From Candidatus Hydrogenedentota bacterium (GTDB lineage: Bacteria > Hydrogenedentota > Hydrogenedentia > Hydrogenedentales > SLHB01), in the NCBI GenBank assembly GCA_035416745.1, contig DAOLNV010000011.1, positions 23,241 to 62,750 of the forward strand: 39,510 nt of DNA, given 5' to 3'. Below are positions 8,274 to 17,017 of this stretch, piece after piece. The notes under the pieces are model-generated. The model was not told where the DNA came from, made no database searches, and saw nothing but the letters and a program-made list of their open reading frames with translations. The first letter of the stretch is position 1. Each line of letters starts with the position of its first letter. A program made the translations under genes and the position numbers.

Positions 8274-9422
8274 ATGCGCGCCTTGGTACATCGCGGGCCT
8301 TGTCGGATTCTGAACCGGTATGTGTTGCGGGAGGTCATGGTACCGTCGGTCCTGGCCTTTGCGCTGATCAGCTTTTTGGCCGTGGGCAACGAGCTGCGGG
8401 AACGTATCAAGTTGCTCCCGATCGAGCACATCTCCCTGTACGACGTCGCCCGGTTGATGCTGTTTTTTCTTCCAAGCGTTGTAACCTACATCATACCAAT
8501 CACTTACATGATGGGCGTGTTGCTGGCGTTTGGGCGATTGAACGGACAGAACGAGATCGTGGCCGCGAAAGCGGCAGGGATTCCGCTCAAACGTGTAGTG
8601 GTCCCCGTTATTGTCGGCGGGGCATTGTTAAGCCTGGTTTCTTTTGTAATCCAAGACCGTGTCCAGCCGTTTACCTTTAACAGCGCCATGGTCATGATCA
8701 CGCGGGAGTTGCCTGGCCGCCTGACACTCGACGTGCTGCCCGCGGGCGTGATGCACGAAATCAACAGCGAGGAGGGCGTTTGGCGGGTCTATATCGAGAA
8801 GAAGAGCCCCGGCACGGGGAAATTGCACAACATCGAGCTGCTCATGCCCCGTAAGGGGGGCGCGGCATGGACCTTTTTCGCGCGGGAAGCCCAGGTTGTC
8901 GCGAAAGACGGGCATACCGAGGTGATTCTCCGGGATGGTTACGCTATTTATCCGCAGGAAGATGGACGGGATTTGCTGGTTTCGGTGTTTCCGGAGTTTC
9001 GGGTCCCGTGGCCTCAGAACCCGCCCGAGAAGATTCCTCAGCAGCGGCGAACCCTCAGCTTGACAGAGTGCTTTGCGGCCGAGCGGGAACTGGCGGAAAG
9101 CTATGACGCCCGCCGCACAGACAAGCTCAAAGGCGACCTGCGCGAAATGCGTTCTGAGATCAGCGAACGGTTTTCGTTGCCGGTAATGAGTTTCGCCGTG
9201 GGTTTCCTGGCGGCGCCGTTGGCGGTACGGTCCCGCCATGGAGGCCGCTCCTACAGCTTTGCGATCGGCTCTGCAATTCTGCTGGTGTATTTCACGTTGA
9301 GCATCATGCTCGAACCGGTGTCTCTGCACGGCCTTGACACGGTTGTCTTGCGGGGGATGATCCCCAACCTGGTGTTGTTGGCCGGGGGCTGCATCGCCTT
9401 GTGGCGGGTGGACCGGATATGA
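8274..9422 (+). CDS. lptF: LptF/LptG-family LPS export permease (first copy, LptF position)
   Basis: A 382-residue inner-membrane subunit of the Lpt transporter (YjgP/YjgQ family), which with LptB extracts lipopolysaccharide from the inner membrane for delivery to the outer membrane. The N-terminus ILNRYVLREVMVPSVLAFAL is the typical amphipathic stretch running into the first membrane helix. A second membrane region contains PSVVTYIIPITYMMGVLLAF, followed by GRLNGQNEIVAAKAAGIPL, a family signature. A periplasmic beta-jellyroll domain lies in the middle (about 120-270), and three hydrophobic helices close the protein. The ATG at 8274 suits the family N-terminus; an in-frame ATG 25 codons upstream would add an Arg-rich, unrelated extension. 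The stop overlaps the next start as ATGA, indicating translational coupling. The F/G assignment rests on gene order. Confidence 0.85.
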   Translation: MRALVHRGPCRILNRYVLREVMVPSVLAFALISFLAVGNELRERIKLLPIEHISLYDVARLMLFFLPSVVTYIIPITYMMGVLLAFGRLNGQNEIVAAKAAGIPLKRVVVPVIVGGALLSLVSFVIQDRVQPFTFNSAMVMITRELPGRLTLDVLPAGVMHEINSEEGVWRVYIEKKSPGTGKLHNIELLMPRKGGAAWTFFAREAQVVAKDGHTEVILRDGYAIYPQEDGRDLLVSVFPEFRVPWPQNPPEKIPQQRRTLSLTECFAAERELAESYDARRTDKLKGDLREMRSEISERFSLPVMSFAVGFLAAPLAVRSRHGGRSYSFAIGSAILLVYFTLSIMLEPVSLHGLDTVVLRGMIPNLVLLAGGCIALWRVDRI

Positions 9423-10507
9423 GGGCCACTCTCATCGACAGATACCTGGGCCGCCGGCTGGCGTTCACCCTGCTCCGCGCGTTGGTGGCCCTTGTCGCCG
9501 TCTTCATCCTGATCGATCTCTTGACGCACCGGCGCGGGCAAATCATGCGGCTGGACCTTTCCTGGACCGTTGTGGCCCTGTATTACCTGGCCTATACCCC
9601 ATGGGTGGTGTTTCAAGTCGCGCCCTTGTGCATGCTGGTGGCCACGTTGATGGTCGTGGGCGAGGCGGCCCAAGCCAATGAAGTGACGGCCGCGCTCGCG
9701 GGCGGTATCAGCCTGCGCCGATTCAGCCGGATGCCGCTGGCGCTGGCCCTTGGATTTGCCCTGGTTCTGTTTGCCGCCGAGGAAACCGTGGGAGCATACG
9801 CCGCGCAACAGGCCAACCGCATCAAGAGCAACAATTTCTCGCACAACTCCGACAGTAAACGCGAAGGCCTGACATGGGCGCGCCTCTCCAACGGATGGAC
9901 CTGTCATGTGATGAAGTTTAACCGCGTCGCCCTGACGGGCGAGGGGGTCTTGATGCACGCCGTCCGAGAGGACGCCCTGGAACATATCCAGGCGCGCCGC
10001 ATCTATTGGGATGAAGCCCGCGGCCAGTGGATGCTCGAGGATGGCCGCTGGCTTATCCTTGCGCCGAACGGAGGGACCATCTTATCGCAGCGGCCCATTA
10101 GCCAGCTGCCCGCCCCGTTTGACGAGCGCCCCGAGCTGTTGTTTGCCATGAACACCCCGCCCGAAACCCAAACCGCATGGGGACTGGCCTCGGTCGTGCG
10201 CCATGCGGCCCGCATCGGAGTGCCGGCGCAACGGTTGCGCGTGGATTTCCACACCAAATTCTCCCAGCCCGCGATCGCCTTCGTTATGGTCTGGCTTGCC
10301 ATTCCCTTTGCGCTCCGGGTGCGCCGCGGGGGCATCGCCATCGGTTTTGGAGCCAGCGTCGCCATCGCGATTGTGTACCTGACCCTCTTCAGCATCGGGG
10401 TCACGCTCGGGGACGCGGGAAGGATATCGCCGTTCCTCGCCGCATGGCTGGCCAACCTTGTCTTTCTCGCGGCCGGCGTCACCATGTTTCTCAAGACCCC
10501 GACCTGA
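9419..10507 (+). CDS. lptG: LptF/LptG-family LPS export permease (second copy, LptG position)
   Basis: A 362-residue partner of the preceding permease. It starts MRATLIDRYLGRRLAFTLLR, the usual LptG entry into membrane helix 1, then has YLAYTPWVVFQVAPLCMLVA and the signature QANEVTAALAGGISLRRFSR. A periplasmic jellyroll domain covers about 130-250, and three further membrane helices follow, including IAFVMVWLAIPFALRVRRGG. The start ATG lies inside the ATGA overlap with the upstream gene; a GTG at 9401 is a less likely alternative. LptF and LptG form a heterodimer, and LptB, LptC, LptA and LptD are not in this window. Its presence argues for an LPS-bearing outer membrane. Confidence 0.85.
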   Translation: MRATLIDRYLGRRLAFTLLRALVALVAVFILIDLLTHRRGQIMRLDLSWTVVALYYLAYTPWVVFQVAPLCMLVATLMVVGEAAQANEVTAALAGGISLRRFSRMPLALALGFALVLFAAEETVGAYAAQQANRIKSNNFSHNSDSKREGLTWARLSNGWTCHVMKFNRVALTGEGVLMHAVREDALEHIQARRIYWDEARGQWMLEDGRWLILAPNGGTILSQRPISQLPAPFDERPELLFAMNTPPETQTAWGLASVVRHAARIGVPAQRLRVDFHTKFSQPAIAFVMVWLAIPFALRVRRGGIAIGFGASVAIAIVYLTLFSIGVTLGDAGRISPFLAAWLANLVFLAAGVTMFLKTPT

Positions 10508-10569
10508 GCGCCGAGGCCCCAATCCTCGAGCCGTGCCCGCCCTCCGTTATGACTTGGACCGGAACATAA

Positions 10570-10584
10570 CGCGGGCCGCCCGCG
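10570..10584. terminator. GC-rich hairpin between convergent genes
   Basis: CGCGGG and CCCGCG form a perfect six-base-pair stem around CCG, between the convergent lptG-like gene and the GH127-like gene. The plus side lacks a U-tract; on the minus side the following bases read TTATGTT. It is a possible but weak bidirectional terminator. Confidence 0.3.
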
Positions 10585-10604
10585 GTACGGCAGGTCAATG
10601 CTGC

Positions 10605-12395
10605 TCACTCCGCGAACTTCGCGAAATTCAGCCAAACGGTGACCATGGGCTGGCGGTAGGGCGTCTGCTCAGAGATGGGACGCAACGTGACCGTGCAGGG
10701 GTCCGGAAACCCGCCATGCCGGTAATTGACGACGACGTGGGCGTCTTCGACGATGCGCGGGTCGCCTTTCGGTCCGACGGGCGCTTTCGGCCGTTCGATG
10801 AACGCGGGGAGCCCGATCACGTTCTCGCGCCAGGGTTCGCCGTGGAAATACGGGTCAAGTTCGTCGCTGACGCCCAACAGCCATGGACCGTAATACATCG
10901 CGGCCTTGACGGGCTGGTCCGTGAGGTCTTGGGGGCGAAGGACCTTGCCGTCCGGTTGCACGAGACGCGCGGTGCAGGCCCAATCCAGCTCTATCACGTC
11001 GCCGCTCTTCCACGCGCGCTCGAATATGAGGTATCCCGCAAGGAGAACCGGTCTCGTTTCGGTTTCGTTCAGACGCACGCTGACATCGCGGGCCCACGAG
11101 GGCTGGCGGATGCCGATGGCCCGGGCGGCATCCGGCGCTTTGTCGACCGTCACGCGGAAGGCAGGCGCTTGCGGGTCCGTGGCGCCGGGGCGGGTCAACA
11201 CGAGGGTGGTGTCGCCGTCGGACCACGTGCCCTCAAGAAACAGGTTGATTCTCGCGGCGGTGTTGTCCTGGGTTACGACGCAGTTCTTGACGTCCGCCAA
11301 TGCGCGATGCCCGTGCATGGTGCAGCACCACCACGCGCGCCCGGCCCCCTCCGCGGGGATATAGCCGGCATCGCCAAAGCGCCGGTGGCCGAAATCACCG
11401 GTCTCGAACTGGCCCGAGTAGAAGATGTTCAGCATGCAGCGCTCGGCGAGTTCGAGGTATTCCGTTTTGCCGGTGGCCTGCCAGAGCTGGAGGCTCAGGC
11501 GCAGGAAATCGGCTTCCGAACAGCCCTCGTCGCGGTCGTGCTTCATACCGAAGTACTCCAGCACCCCGCCGTAGACCAGGAAGTCGGTCGAGGCGATGAG
11601 CTCGTTGTAGAGTCTTTCGGCGGCGGCCAGGATTGCCGGGTCGCTGGTCGACTCATACAGCATCAGGTACCCGCGCAAGGTGGTCAGGTACCCGTGGCTG
11701 TGTTGGACGCCGCGCGGTTCGAGCAGGGGCACGATCCGTTTCGCCGTATCGAGGTAGCGGCCGTCTTTTGTGGCCCGCCAGAGCATGTCGAGCCCCTCGA
11801 TGAGCTGCGTGAAGCAGATGAATCCCCGCGCGGCCTGACCCTCGAGCCGTTTCGCCACATCGGGCTCGGAACATGTTTCGTAGACGCCGAGCAGAAAATC
11901 GCCCAGCTTCCTGGCGCACTCGAGGGCCTTCGGCGAGCCCGAGTACTGGTGGTATTCCATTAATCCCGCCAATAAGCGGCCGTTGCCCCAGAGCAGCGCC
12001 ATGTTCTCGGGCCCGATGTCTGCCGCCGCAAACGACAGGTTCATGGCGCCGAAACGGCCGTCTGGCCTTTGACACTTCGCGATTTCGCCGACAAGGCCCT
12101 CAAGACGCCCGGCCTGCTCGGGGTTGGGCAGCATGGCCACGGCCCCGAGAAAACGCCCCGAGATGTCGCCGCTGAAATTGTCAAACCGGCGCGGGTACTC
12201 CGGCGACAACACCACGTCGGCCAGGATAAAGTCGTCCGTGAAACGGGGCTCGATATCCTGATTGCCGTAACGTTCGAGGACGGCCTGGATCCGCGCCCCG
12301 AATTCTCCCGCAGGCGTGAAAATGGGCTGTTCCGCGGCGCCCGGCGCCGCCGCCATGAAAGCAAAGCACAGGTTGATGGACATAGCGATCACCAT
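10605..12395 (-). CDS. Secreted GH127/DUF1680-type glycoside hydrolase (beta-L-arabinofuranosidase-like)
   Basis: A 596-residue exported protein with a signal peptide (hydrophobic run to about residue 20, ending PGAAEQ). The body is an (alpha/alpha)6-barrel-like domain (about 50-400) followed by beta-sandwich regions, as in GH127/GH146 (DUF1680). The known family centre is a Zn-bound Cys nucleophile in an ExC motif plus a CC pair. Here E290 and C292 (DEGCSE) and C357-C358 (WWCCTMHGH) occupy these places, so the protein should be active, probably on L-arabinofuranosides; the true substrate is uncertain. The ATG at 12395 follows GGAAGGAAA and is preferred over a TTG at 12413. A promoter is visible upstream. 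The divergent neighbour is a sialidase-like secreted protein. Confidence 0.85.
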   Translation of the reverse strand: MVIAMSINLCFAFMAAAPGAAEQPIFTPAGEFGARIQAVLERYGNQDIEPRFTDDFILADVVLSPEYPRRFDNFSGDISGRFLGAVAMLPNPEQAGRLEGLVGEIAKCQRPDGRFGAMNLSFAAADIGPENMALLWGNGRLLAGLMEYHQYSGSPKALECARKLGDFLLGVYETCSEPDVAKRLEGQAARGFICFTQLIEGLDMLWRATKDGRYLDTAKRIVPLLEPRGVQHSHGYLTTLRGYLMLYESTSDPAILAAAERLYNELIASTDFLVYGGVLEYFGMKHDRDEGCSEADFLRLSLQLWQATGKTEYLELAERCMLNIFYSGQFETGDFGHRRFGDAGYIPAEGAGRAWWCCTMHGHRALADVKNCVVTQDNTAARINLFLEGTWSDGDTTLVLTRPGATDPQAPAFRVTVDKAPDAARAIGIRQPSWARDVSVRLNETETRPVLLAGYLIFERAWKSGDVIELDWACTARLVQPDGKVLRPQDLTDQPVKAAMYYGPWLLGVSDELDPYFHGEPWRENVIGLPAFIERPKAPVGPKGDPRIVEDAHVVVNYRHGGFPDPCTVTLRPISEQTPYRQPMVTVWLNFAKFAE

Positions 12396-12439
12396 GATAC
12401 GTTTCCTTCCCAATCGTTCCGCAGGGGTGCACTTCGCGC

Positions 12440-12469
12440 ATCATACGGCAGTGTTTTCGTCTCGCTCAA
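12440..12469 (-). promoter_or_regulatory. Promoter of the GH127-like gene
   Basis: On the minus strand TTGAGC (12469-12464) and TATGAT (12445-12440) are 18 bases apart. Transcription should start near 12433, giving a leader of about 38 bases that contains the ribosome binding site. Confidence 0.55.
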
Positions 12470-12521
12470 GGGGAAATGTTCGTGGACCGCGAATGCGCGC
12501 GGCCTACCGGGTTCCTTTGCG

Positions 12522-12550
12522 TTGAAACCGTCCGGCCGGGGCACCATACT
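12522..12550 (+). promoter_or_regulatory. Promoter of the sialidase-like gene
   Basis: TTGAAA (12522-12527) and CATACT (12545-12550) have a 17-base spacer. The predicted start near 12557 lies downstream of the first in-frame ATG (12476), which supports translation starting at 12617 instead. Confidence 0.55.
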
Positions 12551-12616
12551 GAGGAGCGAAACGTGAATCCGCATTCGAGTGGCTGGCCGATCTTTCGATC
12601 GAGGGAGCACAGTGTC

Positions 12617-13849
12617 ATGCGCACGATTACAATGTTGTTGGCCGCGGTGATAGGTGGGTCCGTTGCCGCGCAGGCAGCGGAGAAGGGAGACACGCCGGTG
12701 GGCATACCTTATGACATCAAGCTCGAGGTTGCCCACGAAGGGTACGATGAGACTTTCTGCTGGTTTCAGCCCCGCGCGGCCGCCATCCCGCGCATGACGG
12801 GAGATGGCCCGCCTATTATTATCATAACGCTGCAGAAGCACCTCGAGAGTTCCGATTTCTACTCCGGCTTGTACACCATGCGCTCGGACGATTTCGGCAA
12901 GACGTGGTCGGAACCGAAAGAGCAGCCTGCGCTGGGTTGGCGGGAGCTGCCGGACGGCGTCACGCTCGGGATTTGCGACTTCGTGCCGGGATGGCATGCG
13001 CCCACCGCCAGACTGCTGGCTGTCGGGCACACGGTGCGCTACAAGAATCGCGCGTTGATGGAGTCCCCCCATCCCCGCGGCCTGGGGTACGCGGTGTACG
13101 ATCCGAAGACGGATCAATGGGCGCCATGGCAAATGCTCGATTTTCCGGATAAGGAGAAGTTCTGGAGCGCGGGAGCCGGGTGTTGTCAATGGCTGATCAA
13201 AGAAGATGGCACGCTGCTCATTCCGCAGTATTACTGCCCGCCGGAGATGCGCGGAAAGGGCGCGGCCGCCTTGTCGGCGTCGACCGTCGTGCATTGCTCG
13301 TTTGATGGAACGACACTCACATACCTGGCACACGGCGATGAAATCACGCTGGACGTGCCCCGCGGCTGCGACGAACCGTCCCTGATACTGTTCCAGGGGA
13401 GGTACTATCTGACCATCCGCAACGACGAGAAAGGGTATGTGACCGTGGGCGGCGATGGTCTCCATTTCGCGCCCCTCAAACCGTGGACCTTCGACGATGG
13501 CGGGGAACTCGGCAGCTACAACACCCAACAACATTGGCTGACGCACGGCGACGGCCTGTTTCTGGTCTATACGCGCCGCGGCGCGAACAACGACCACATT
13601 TTCCGGCATCGCGCGCCCCTTTTCATGGCGCAAGTGGATCCCGAGCGGCTATGCGTCATCCGGGCTACGGAACGTGTGGCCGTCCCGGAGCGCGGGGCCA
13701 CCCTCGGCAATTTCGGCGCGGGCCCCATCACGGAAGACGAAAGCTGGGTGACGGTCTGCGAGGGTATGTTCTTCCCCGAGGTTTATAAGAAAGGCGGGGC
13801 GACGGGCGCGCTGTTCGTTGCGCGCGTCCTTTGGAGGCCGGCCGAGTAG
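12617..13849 (+). CDS. Secreted sialidase-like (BNR/Asp-box) protein
   Basis: A 410-residue exported protein. MRTITMLLAAVIGGSVAAQA is a signal peptide. The mature part is a six-bladed-propeller type sequence with a clear Asp box, RSDDFGKTWSEP (about residues 89-100), an early FQPRAAAIPR carrying an Arg of the kind used by sialidases, and several FDG/GGD turns such as SFDGTTLTYL and GGDGLHFAP. The family acts as exo-sialidases or related glycosidases, often on host or algal glycans; the substrate is not determined here. The ATG at 12617 has GAGGGAG about ten bases upstream. An earlier in-frame ATG lies before the promoter and would disrupt the signal peptide. An MttB-family gene begins 12 bases after the stop, implying one operon. 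Confidence 0.8.
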   Translation: MRTITMLLAAVIGGSVAAQAAEKGDTPVGIPYDIKLEVAHEGYDETFCWFQPRAAAIPRMTGDGPPIIIITLQKHLESSDFYSGLYTMRSDDFGKTWSEPKEQPALGWRELPDGVTLGICDFVPGWHAPTARLLAVGHTVRYKNRALMESPHPRGLGYAVYDPKTDQWAPWQMLDFPDKEKFWSAGAGCCQWLIKEDGTLLIPQYYCPPEMRGKGAAALSASTVVHCSFDGTTLTYLAHGDEITLDVPRGCDEPSLILFQGRYYLTIRNDEKGYVTVGGDGLHFAPLKPWTFDDGGELGSYNTQQHWLTHGDGLFLVYTRRGANNDHIFRHRAPLFMAQVDPERLCVIRATERVAVPERGATLGNFGAGPITEDESWVTVCEGMFFPEVYKKGGATGALFVARVLWRPAE

Positions 13850-13861
13850 AAGGAACGCGCA

Positions 13862-15241
13862 GTGGAATCTGACGACGCAGCCGGACGGTTCGCGGGCCTG
13901 GTCGAACGAATAGTCGAGGGGGCCGTGACGGTGCTGGACCGCAAAGGGTTGGCGGTTGCTGACGCGGGGTTGCGTAAGCGGCTCGCGGGAACGCCGGGAA
14001 TCGCAGTGAAAGGCGAACGCGCGCATTTCGCTCCGGAACGCACGGGCGATTTTCTGGAGAGCTACTGTGCCGGACGCGAGTACCGGCCGGCGTCCGGATT
14101 CTCCGTGGGTGCGACCGCCCACGCCCACCACATCGTCGATTTGGACGGCGCTTCCCGTCCCATCACGCTGGGGGATATCGAAGAGGGTGCGCGGCTCGCT
14201 GACGCGTTGCGCGGCCACGGCATTGTGGGCGGCGCGCCGGGCATCCCGCAGGACGTGCCGCCGCCGCTCCAGGGCATAGCGCAGTTCGTGGCGAGCGCGA
14301 AATGGAGCCGCGCCTGCCCGGCCTACGCCCTGCGCGCTTTGCCCGAAGCCGAGGAATACATCGCGGAGTGCTGCCGCATCCTGGGTGTGCCCTATGCCAT
14401 CGGCGTCCACGTCGTGTCGCCGCTACGCTTGGAGGGACAGGAGGTGGACTGCGCCCTCCACATGCTTCGGCGTTTGCCTGACGCGCCCGTGGGCATCGGC
14501 ACCATGCCCATCCTGGGCATGACGGCGCCTGCGACCATACCGGGCGGATTCGTGCTTGCGCTCGCGGAAGTCCTGGGCGCAGGAATGGTGTTCCAGGCGA
14601 CAGGCGCCGCAAACCTCAGCCTGTGCGTCAATGTCTATCCCATCGACATGCGTACAGCCACGTTTGTCTACGGTACGCCATCGAACATCGCCATCAATTT
14701 GCTCGAGATCGAGGTCAACAAACGTCTCAAAACAGAGATTCAATCGAAATCCTTCAAGACCATGAGCCAGCAGCCGGATCAGCAGGCGGCGGCGCAGAAA
14801 GCCTTTTTCACCGGCTACATGGCGTCTCGGGGCAAGCGGTCGTTCACGGGGGCGGGGAGCCTGTCGCTGGACGAACTCTATTCGCCCGTGCAGCTGGTGA
14901 TTGACTGCGAACTCCTGGGGGTCGCCAAACGCACCGCCGAGATGGCGGAGTCCTGTCTTGGCCAGGCAGATTTGCTGGTGGATGCGGTGCTCGAGAACGC
15001 CGGCGGTTCCTTCATGACTGAGCCGACTACCTTAGCCCGCTTCCGCGACCTTCAGTGGGATTCGGCCCTGTTCTCCAGCCGGATGTTTCAGCAATGGCTC
15101 GCGGCGGGTTCACCCCGATGTTTCGAAGCGGCCCGCGAACGCGCGCGCGAGCTGGCGCGCGACCACGTCTGGACGCTCGACCCCGGCAAGTCCGCCGCTC
15201 TTGATGCCGTGTACCGGCGCGCACGGCGGACACTCGGGTAA
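13862..15241 (+). CDS. MttB-family (COG5598) corrinoid methyltransferase homologue, non-pyrrolysine type
   Basis: A 459-residue soluble protein. The centre carries MttB-superfamily signatures: GTMPILGMTAPATIPGG, followed by LALAEVLGAGMVFQ and later IDMRTATFVYGTPSN. Family members move a methyl group from a methylated amine (trimethylamine, glycine betaine, carnitine or similar) to a corrinoid protein. The Pyl-containing MttB needs an in-frame amber codon. None is present here, so this belongs with the non-Pyl homologues such as the glycine betaine enzyme MtgB. The GTG start at 13862 has AAGGAA shortly before it and is 12 bases from the sialidase-like stop. No corrinoid protein or RamA-type activator lies in the window, so the partner and substrate are unknown. 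Confidence 0.78.
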   Translation: MESDDAAGRFAGLVERIVEGAVTVLDRKGLAVADAGLRKRLAGTPGIAVKGERAHFAPERTGDFLESYCAGREYRPASGFSVGATAHAHHIVDLDGASRPITLGDIEEGARLADALRGHGIVGGAPGIPQDVPPPLQGIAQFVASAKWSRACPAYALRALPEAEEYIAECCRILGVPYAIGVHVVSPLRLEGQEVDCALHMLRRLPDAPVGIGTMPILGMTAPATIPGGFVLALAEVLGAGMVFQATGAANLSLCVNVYPIDMRTATFVYGTPSNIAINLLEIEVNKRLKTEIQSKSFKTMSQQPDQQAAAQKAFFTGYMASRGKRSFTGAGSLSLDELYSPVQLVIDCELLGVAKRTAEMAESCLGQADLLVDAVLENAGGSFMTEPTTLARFRDLQWDSALFSSRMFQQWLAAGSPRCFEAARERARELARDHVWTLDPGKSAALDAVYRRARRTLG

Positions 15242-15587
15242 CTCGGCAGTCAGCGCAACACAGAACGGGTAAAGAACGAAGCGAAACAGGGACTGGCCTG
15301 AATGGCACTAACTTAAGCCGGCAGGGACACGCGGTTGAAGAGCCGGTGAGTGCGGCGCTTGTCTCTGGGGGAATGCCCATGCAGCCCCGCCAGGGCCGCG
15401 GGCGTCTCCGGCTTTGTGTCGAGCGCGCCCTCCGAGGCGCCATGAGGACGCGAAAGGCAATGCTCTTCCGCATGGCGCACAGGACCCTTGCCCCGACCCC
15501 CTTCAATGCGGTACATTGCCTTGCCGGGTCAGTGGCCTGGCAAGACCCCTGCCTGTTATGTCTGGCCGTTAGTGAAGGAGAATCATC
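15242..15587. other. Intergenic region before the purF-like gene; possible IS remnant
   Basis: A 346-base gap with no convincing gene. The minus-strand frame ending at 15313 (LFNRVSLPA then stop), followed by TTAAGTTAGTGCCATT, resembles the tail and flank of a degraded IS4-type element from memory, but no DDE motif is present. The last 15 bases carry the ribosome binding site AAGGAG (15575-15580) of the next gene. No clear promoter was seen. Confidence 0.35.
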
Positions 15588-17012
15588 GTGGGCGGACTGT
15601 TCGGCGTCGCATCGAAGGATGACTGCGTCAGCGACCTCTTTTATGGAACGGATTACCATTCGCATCTTGGCACCTCGCGCGGGGGACTGTCCGTACTGAA
15701 CGGCGAGGGGTACACCCGACATATCCACGACATATCCACGGCGCAGTTCCGTTCCAAATTCGAGGACGATATCCGGCAGATGCATGGCCATTTCGGCATT
15801 GGCGTCATCAGCGACTTTGAATCGCAGCCGTTGATTATCGGGTCGCATCTCGGCCCGTATGCCATCGTGACCGTCGGCGCGATCAAAAATGCTGACGGTC
15901 TGGCCAAGCGCGCATTCAAGAAGCGGACCACGCACTTTTCGGAGATGAGCGGGGGCGGCATTAACCCCACCGAGTTGTTCGCCACCTTGATCAACCAGGA
16001 AGCGTCGTTCGAAGAGGGTATTCAGGCCGCGCAAGAAGCCATCGAGGGGTCGTGCACCGTGCTTCTTCTGACGGATCAAGGCATCTATGCCGCCCGGGAC
16101 CGTTACGGCCGCACCCCTTTGACCACCGCGCGCAAGAAGGGGGCCTATGCCGTCACCTTCGAGACGACCGCCCTCCCGAATCTTGGTTACGAGGTCGATC
16201 GGTATCTCGGGCCCGGCGAAATCGTGTTGGTCACCGCCGAGGGGGTGGAACAGAAAGTCCCGCCTCGCGACGAACTTCGCATTTGCTCGTTTCTGTGGGT
16301 CTACTACGGGTTTCCTTCCTCCAACTACGAGGGTATCAACGTCGAGGTGGTGCGCAACCGTTGCGGGGCCGCCCTCGCCGCAAACGACGACCAGGACATA
16401 GATCTCGTGGCGGGCATTCCCGATTCCGGCACGGGCCATGCCATCGGCTACGCCAACACCGCCAAGATCCCCTATGCGCGCCCCTTCGTGAAATACACCC
16501 CGACCTGGCCGCGGAGTTTCATGCCCCAAATTCAAGAAATGCGCGACCTTGTCGCCCGCATGAAACTCATTCCCATCGTCGAGCTTATCCAGGGGAAACG
16601 GCTGCTGTTCTGCGAAGACTCGATTGTACGGGGCACGCAGCTTCGGGACACCATTCAACAGTTCTATGATTACGGCGCGCTCGAGGTGCATATGCGGCCG
16701 GCATGCCCGCCACTCGTGTACAGTTGCGAGTTCTTGAATTTCTCCCGTTCTCGGACCGTCATGGACCTGGCGGCCCGCCGGGCCATCAAGGAACTCGAGG
16801 GGGACGGCGACGAGAACATCCGCAAATACATCGACCCTTCGACTCCGGAATACGCCGCCATGACGGAGCGTGTTCGCCAGCGCCTTTCCTTGACCACGCT
16901 CAAGTACCAGAAACTCGATGACCTGGTTAAGGCGATCGGTCTGCCGAAAAAGAAACTGTGCACGTATTGCTGGGACGGGTGCCAGGGCTGCGAGCAGCAC
17001 GGCGGCAAGTGA
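15588..17012 (+). CDS. PurF-like amidophosphoribosyltransferase homologue lacking the N-terminal cysteine
   Basis: A 474-residue protein with an N-terminal Ntn-type glutaminase-like domain (about 1-230) and a C-terminal phosphoribosyltransferase domain (about 250-440). The PRPP loop reads LLFCEDSIVRGTQL, with the acidic pair E343-D344. GIPDSGTGHAIGYA and RPFVKYTPTWPRSFMP match PurF. True PurF begins Met-Cys, the cysteine being the glutaminase nucleophile. Here the start is MGGLFGVAS, so residue 2 is Gly and the first cysteine is residue 13. The GTG start has AAGGAG seven bases upstream and no in-frame cysteine before it, so this is not a misplaced start. The C-terminus has four clustered cysteines (458, 461, 465, 468), perhaps a metal site. 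From memory, Bacteroidota carry similar second PurF copies; the reaction is unproven. Confidence 0.85.
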   Translation: MGGLFGVASKDDCVSDLFYGTDYHSHLGTSRGGLSVLNGEGYTRHIHDISTAQFRSKFEDDIRQMHGHFGIGVISDFESQPLIIGSHLGPYAIVTVGAIKNADGLAKRAFKKRTTHFSEMSGGGINPTELFATLINQEASFEEGIQAAQEAIEGSCTVLLLTDQGIYAARDRYGRTPLTTARKKGAYAVTFETTALPNLGYEVDRYLGPGEIVLVTAEGVEQKVPPRDELRICSFLWVYYGFPSSNYEGINVEVVRNRCGAALAANDDQDIDLVAGIPDSGTGHAIGYANTAKIPYARPFVKYTPTWPRSFMPQIQEMRDLVARMKLIPIVELIQGKRLLFCEDSIVRGTQLRDTIQQFYDYGALEVHMRPACPPLVYSCEFLNFSRSRTVMDLAARRAIKELEGDGDENIRKYIDPSTPEYAAMTERVRQRLSLTTLKYQKLDDLVKAIGLPKKKLCTYCWDGCQGCEQHGGK

Positions 17013-17017
17013 CCGCC

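Noticed and set aside
15027..17000. A 657-codon open frame antisense to the purF-like gene and the MttB end
   Set aside because: It is a shadow frame over conserved coding sequence with an Arg-rich, protein-unlike composition.
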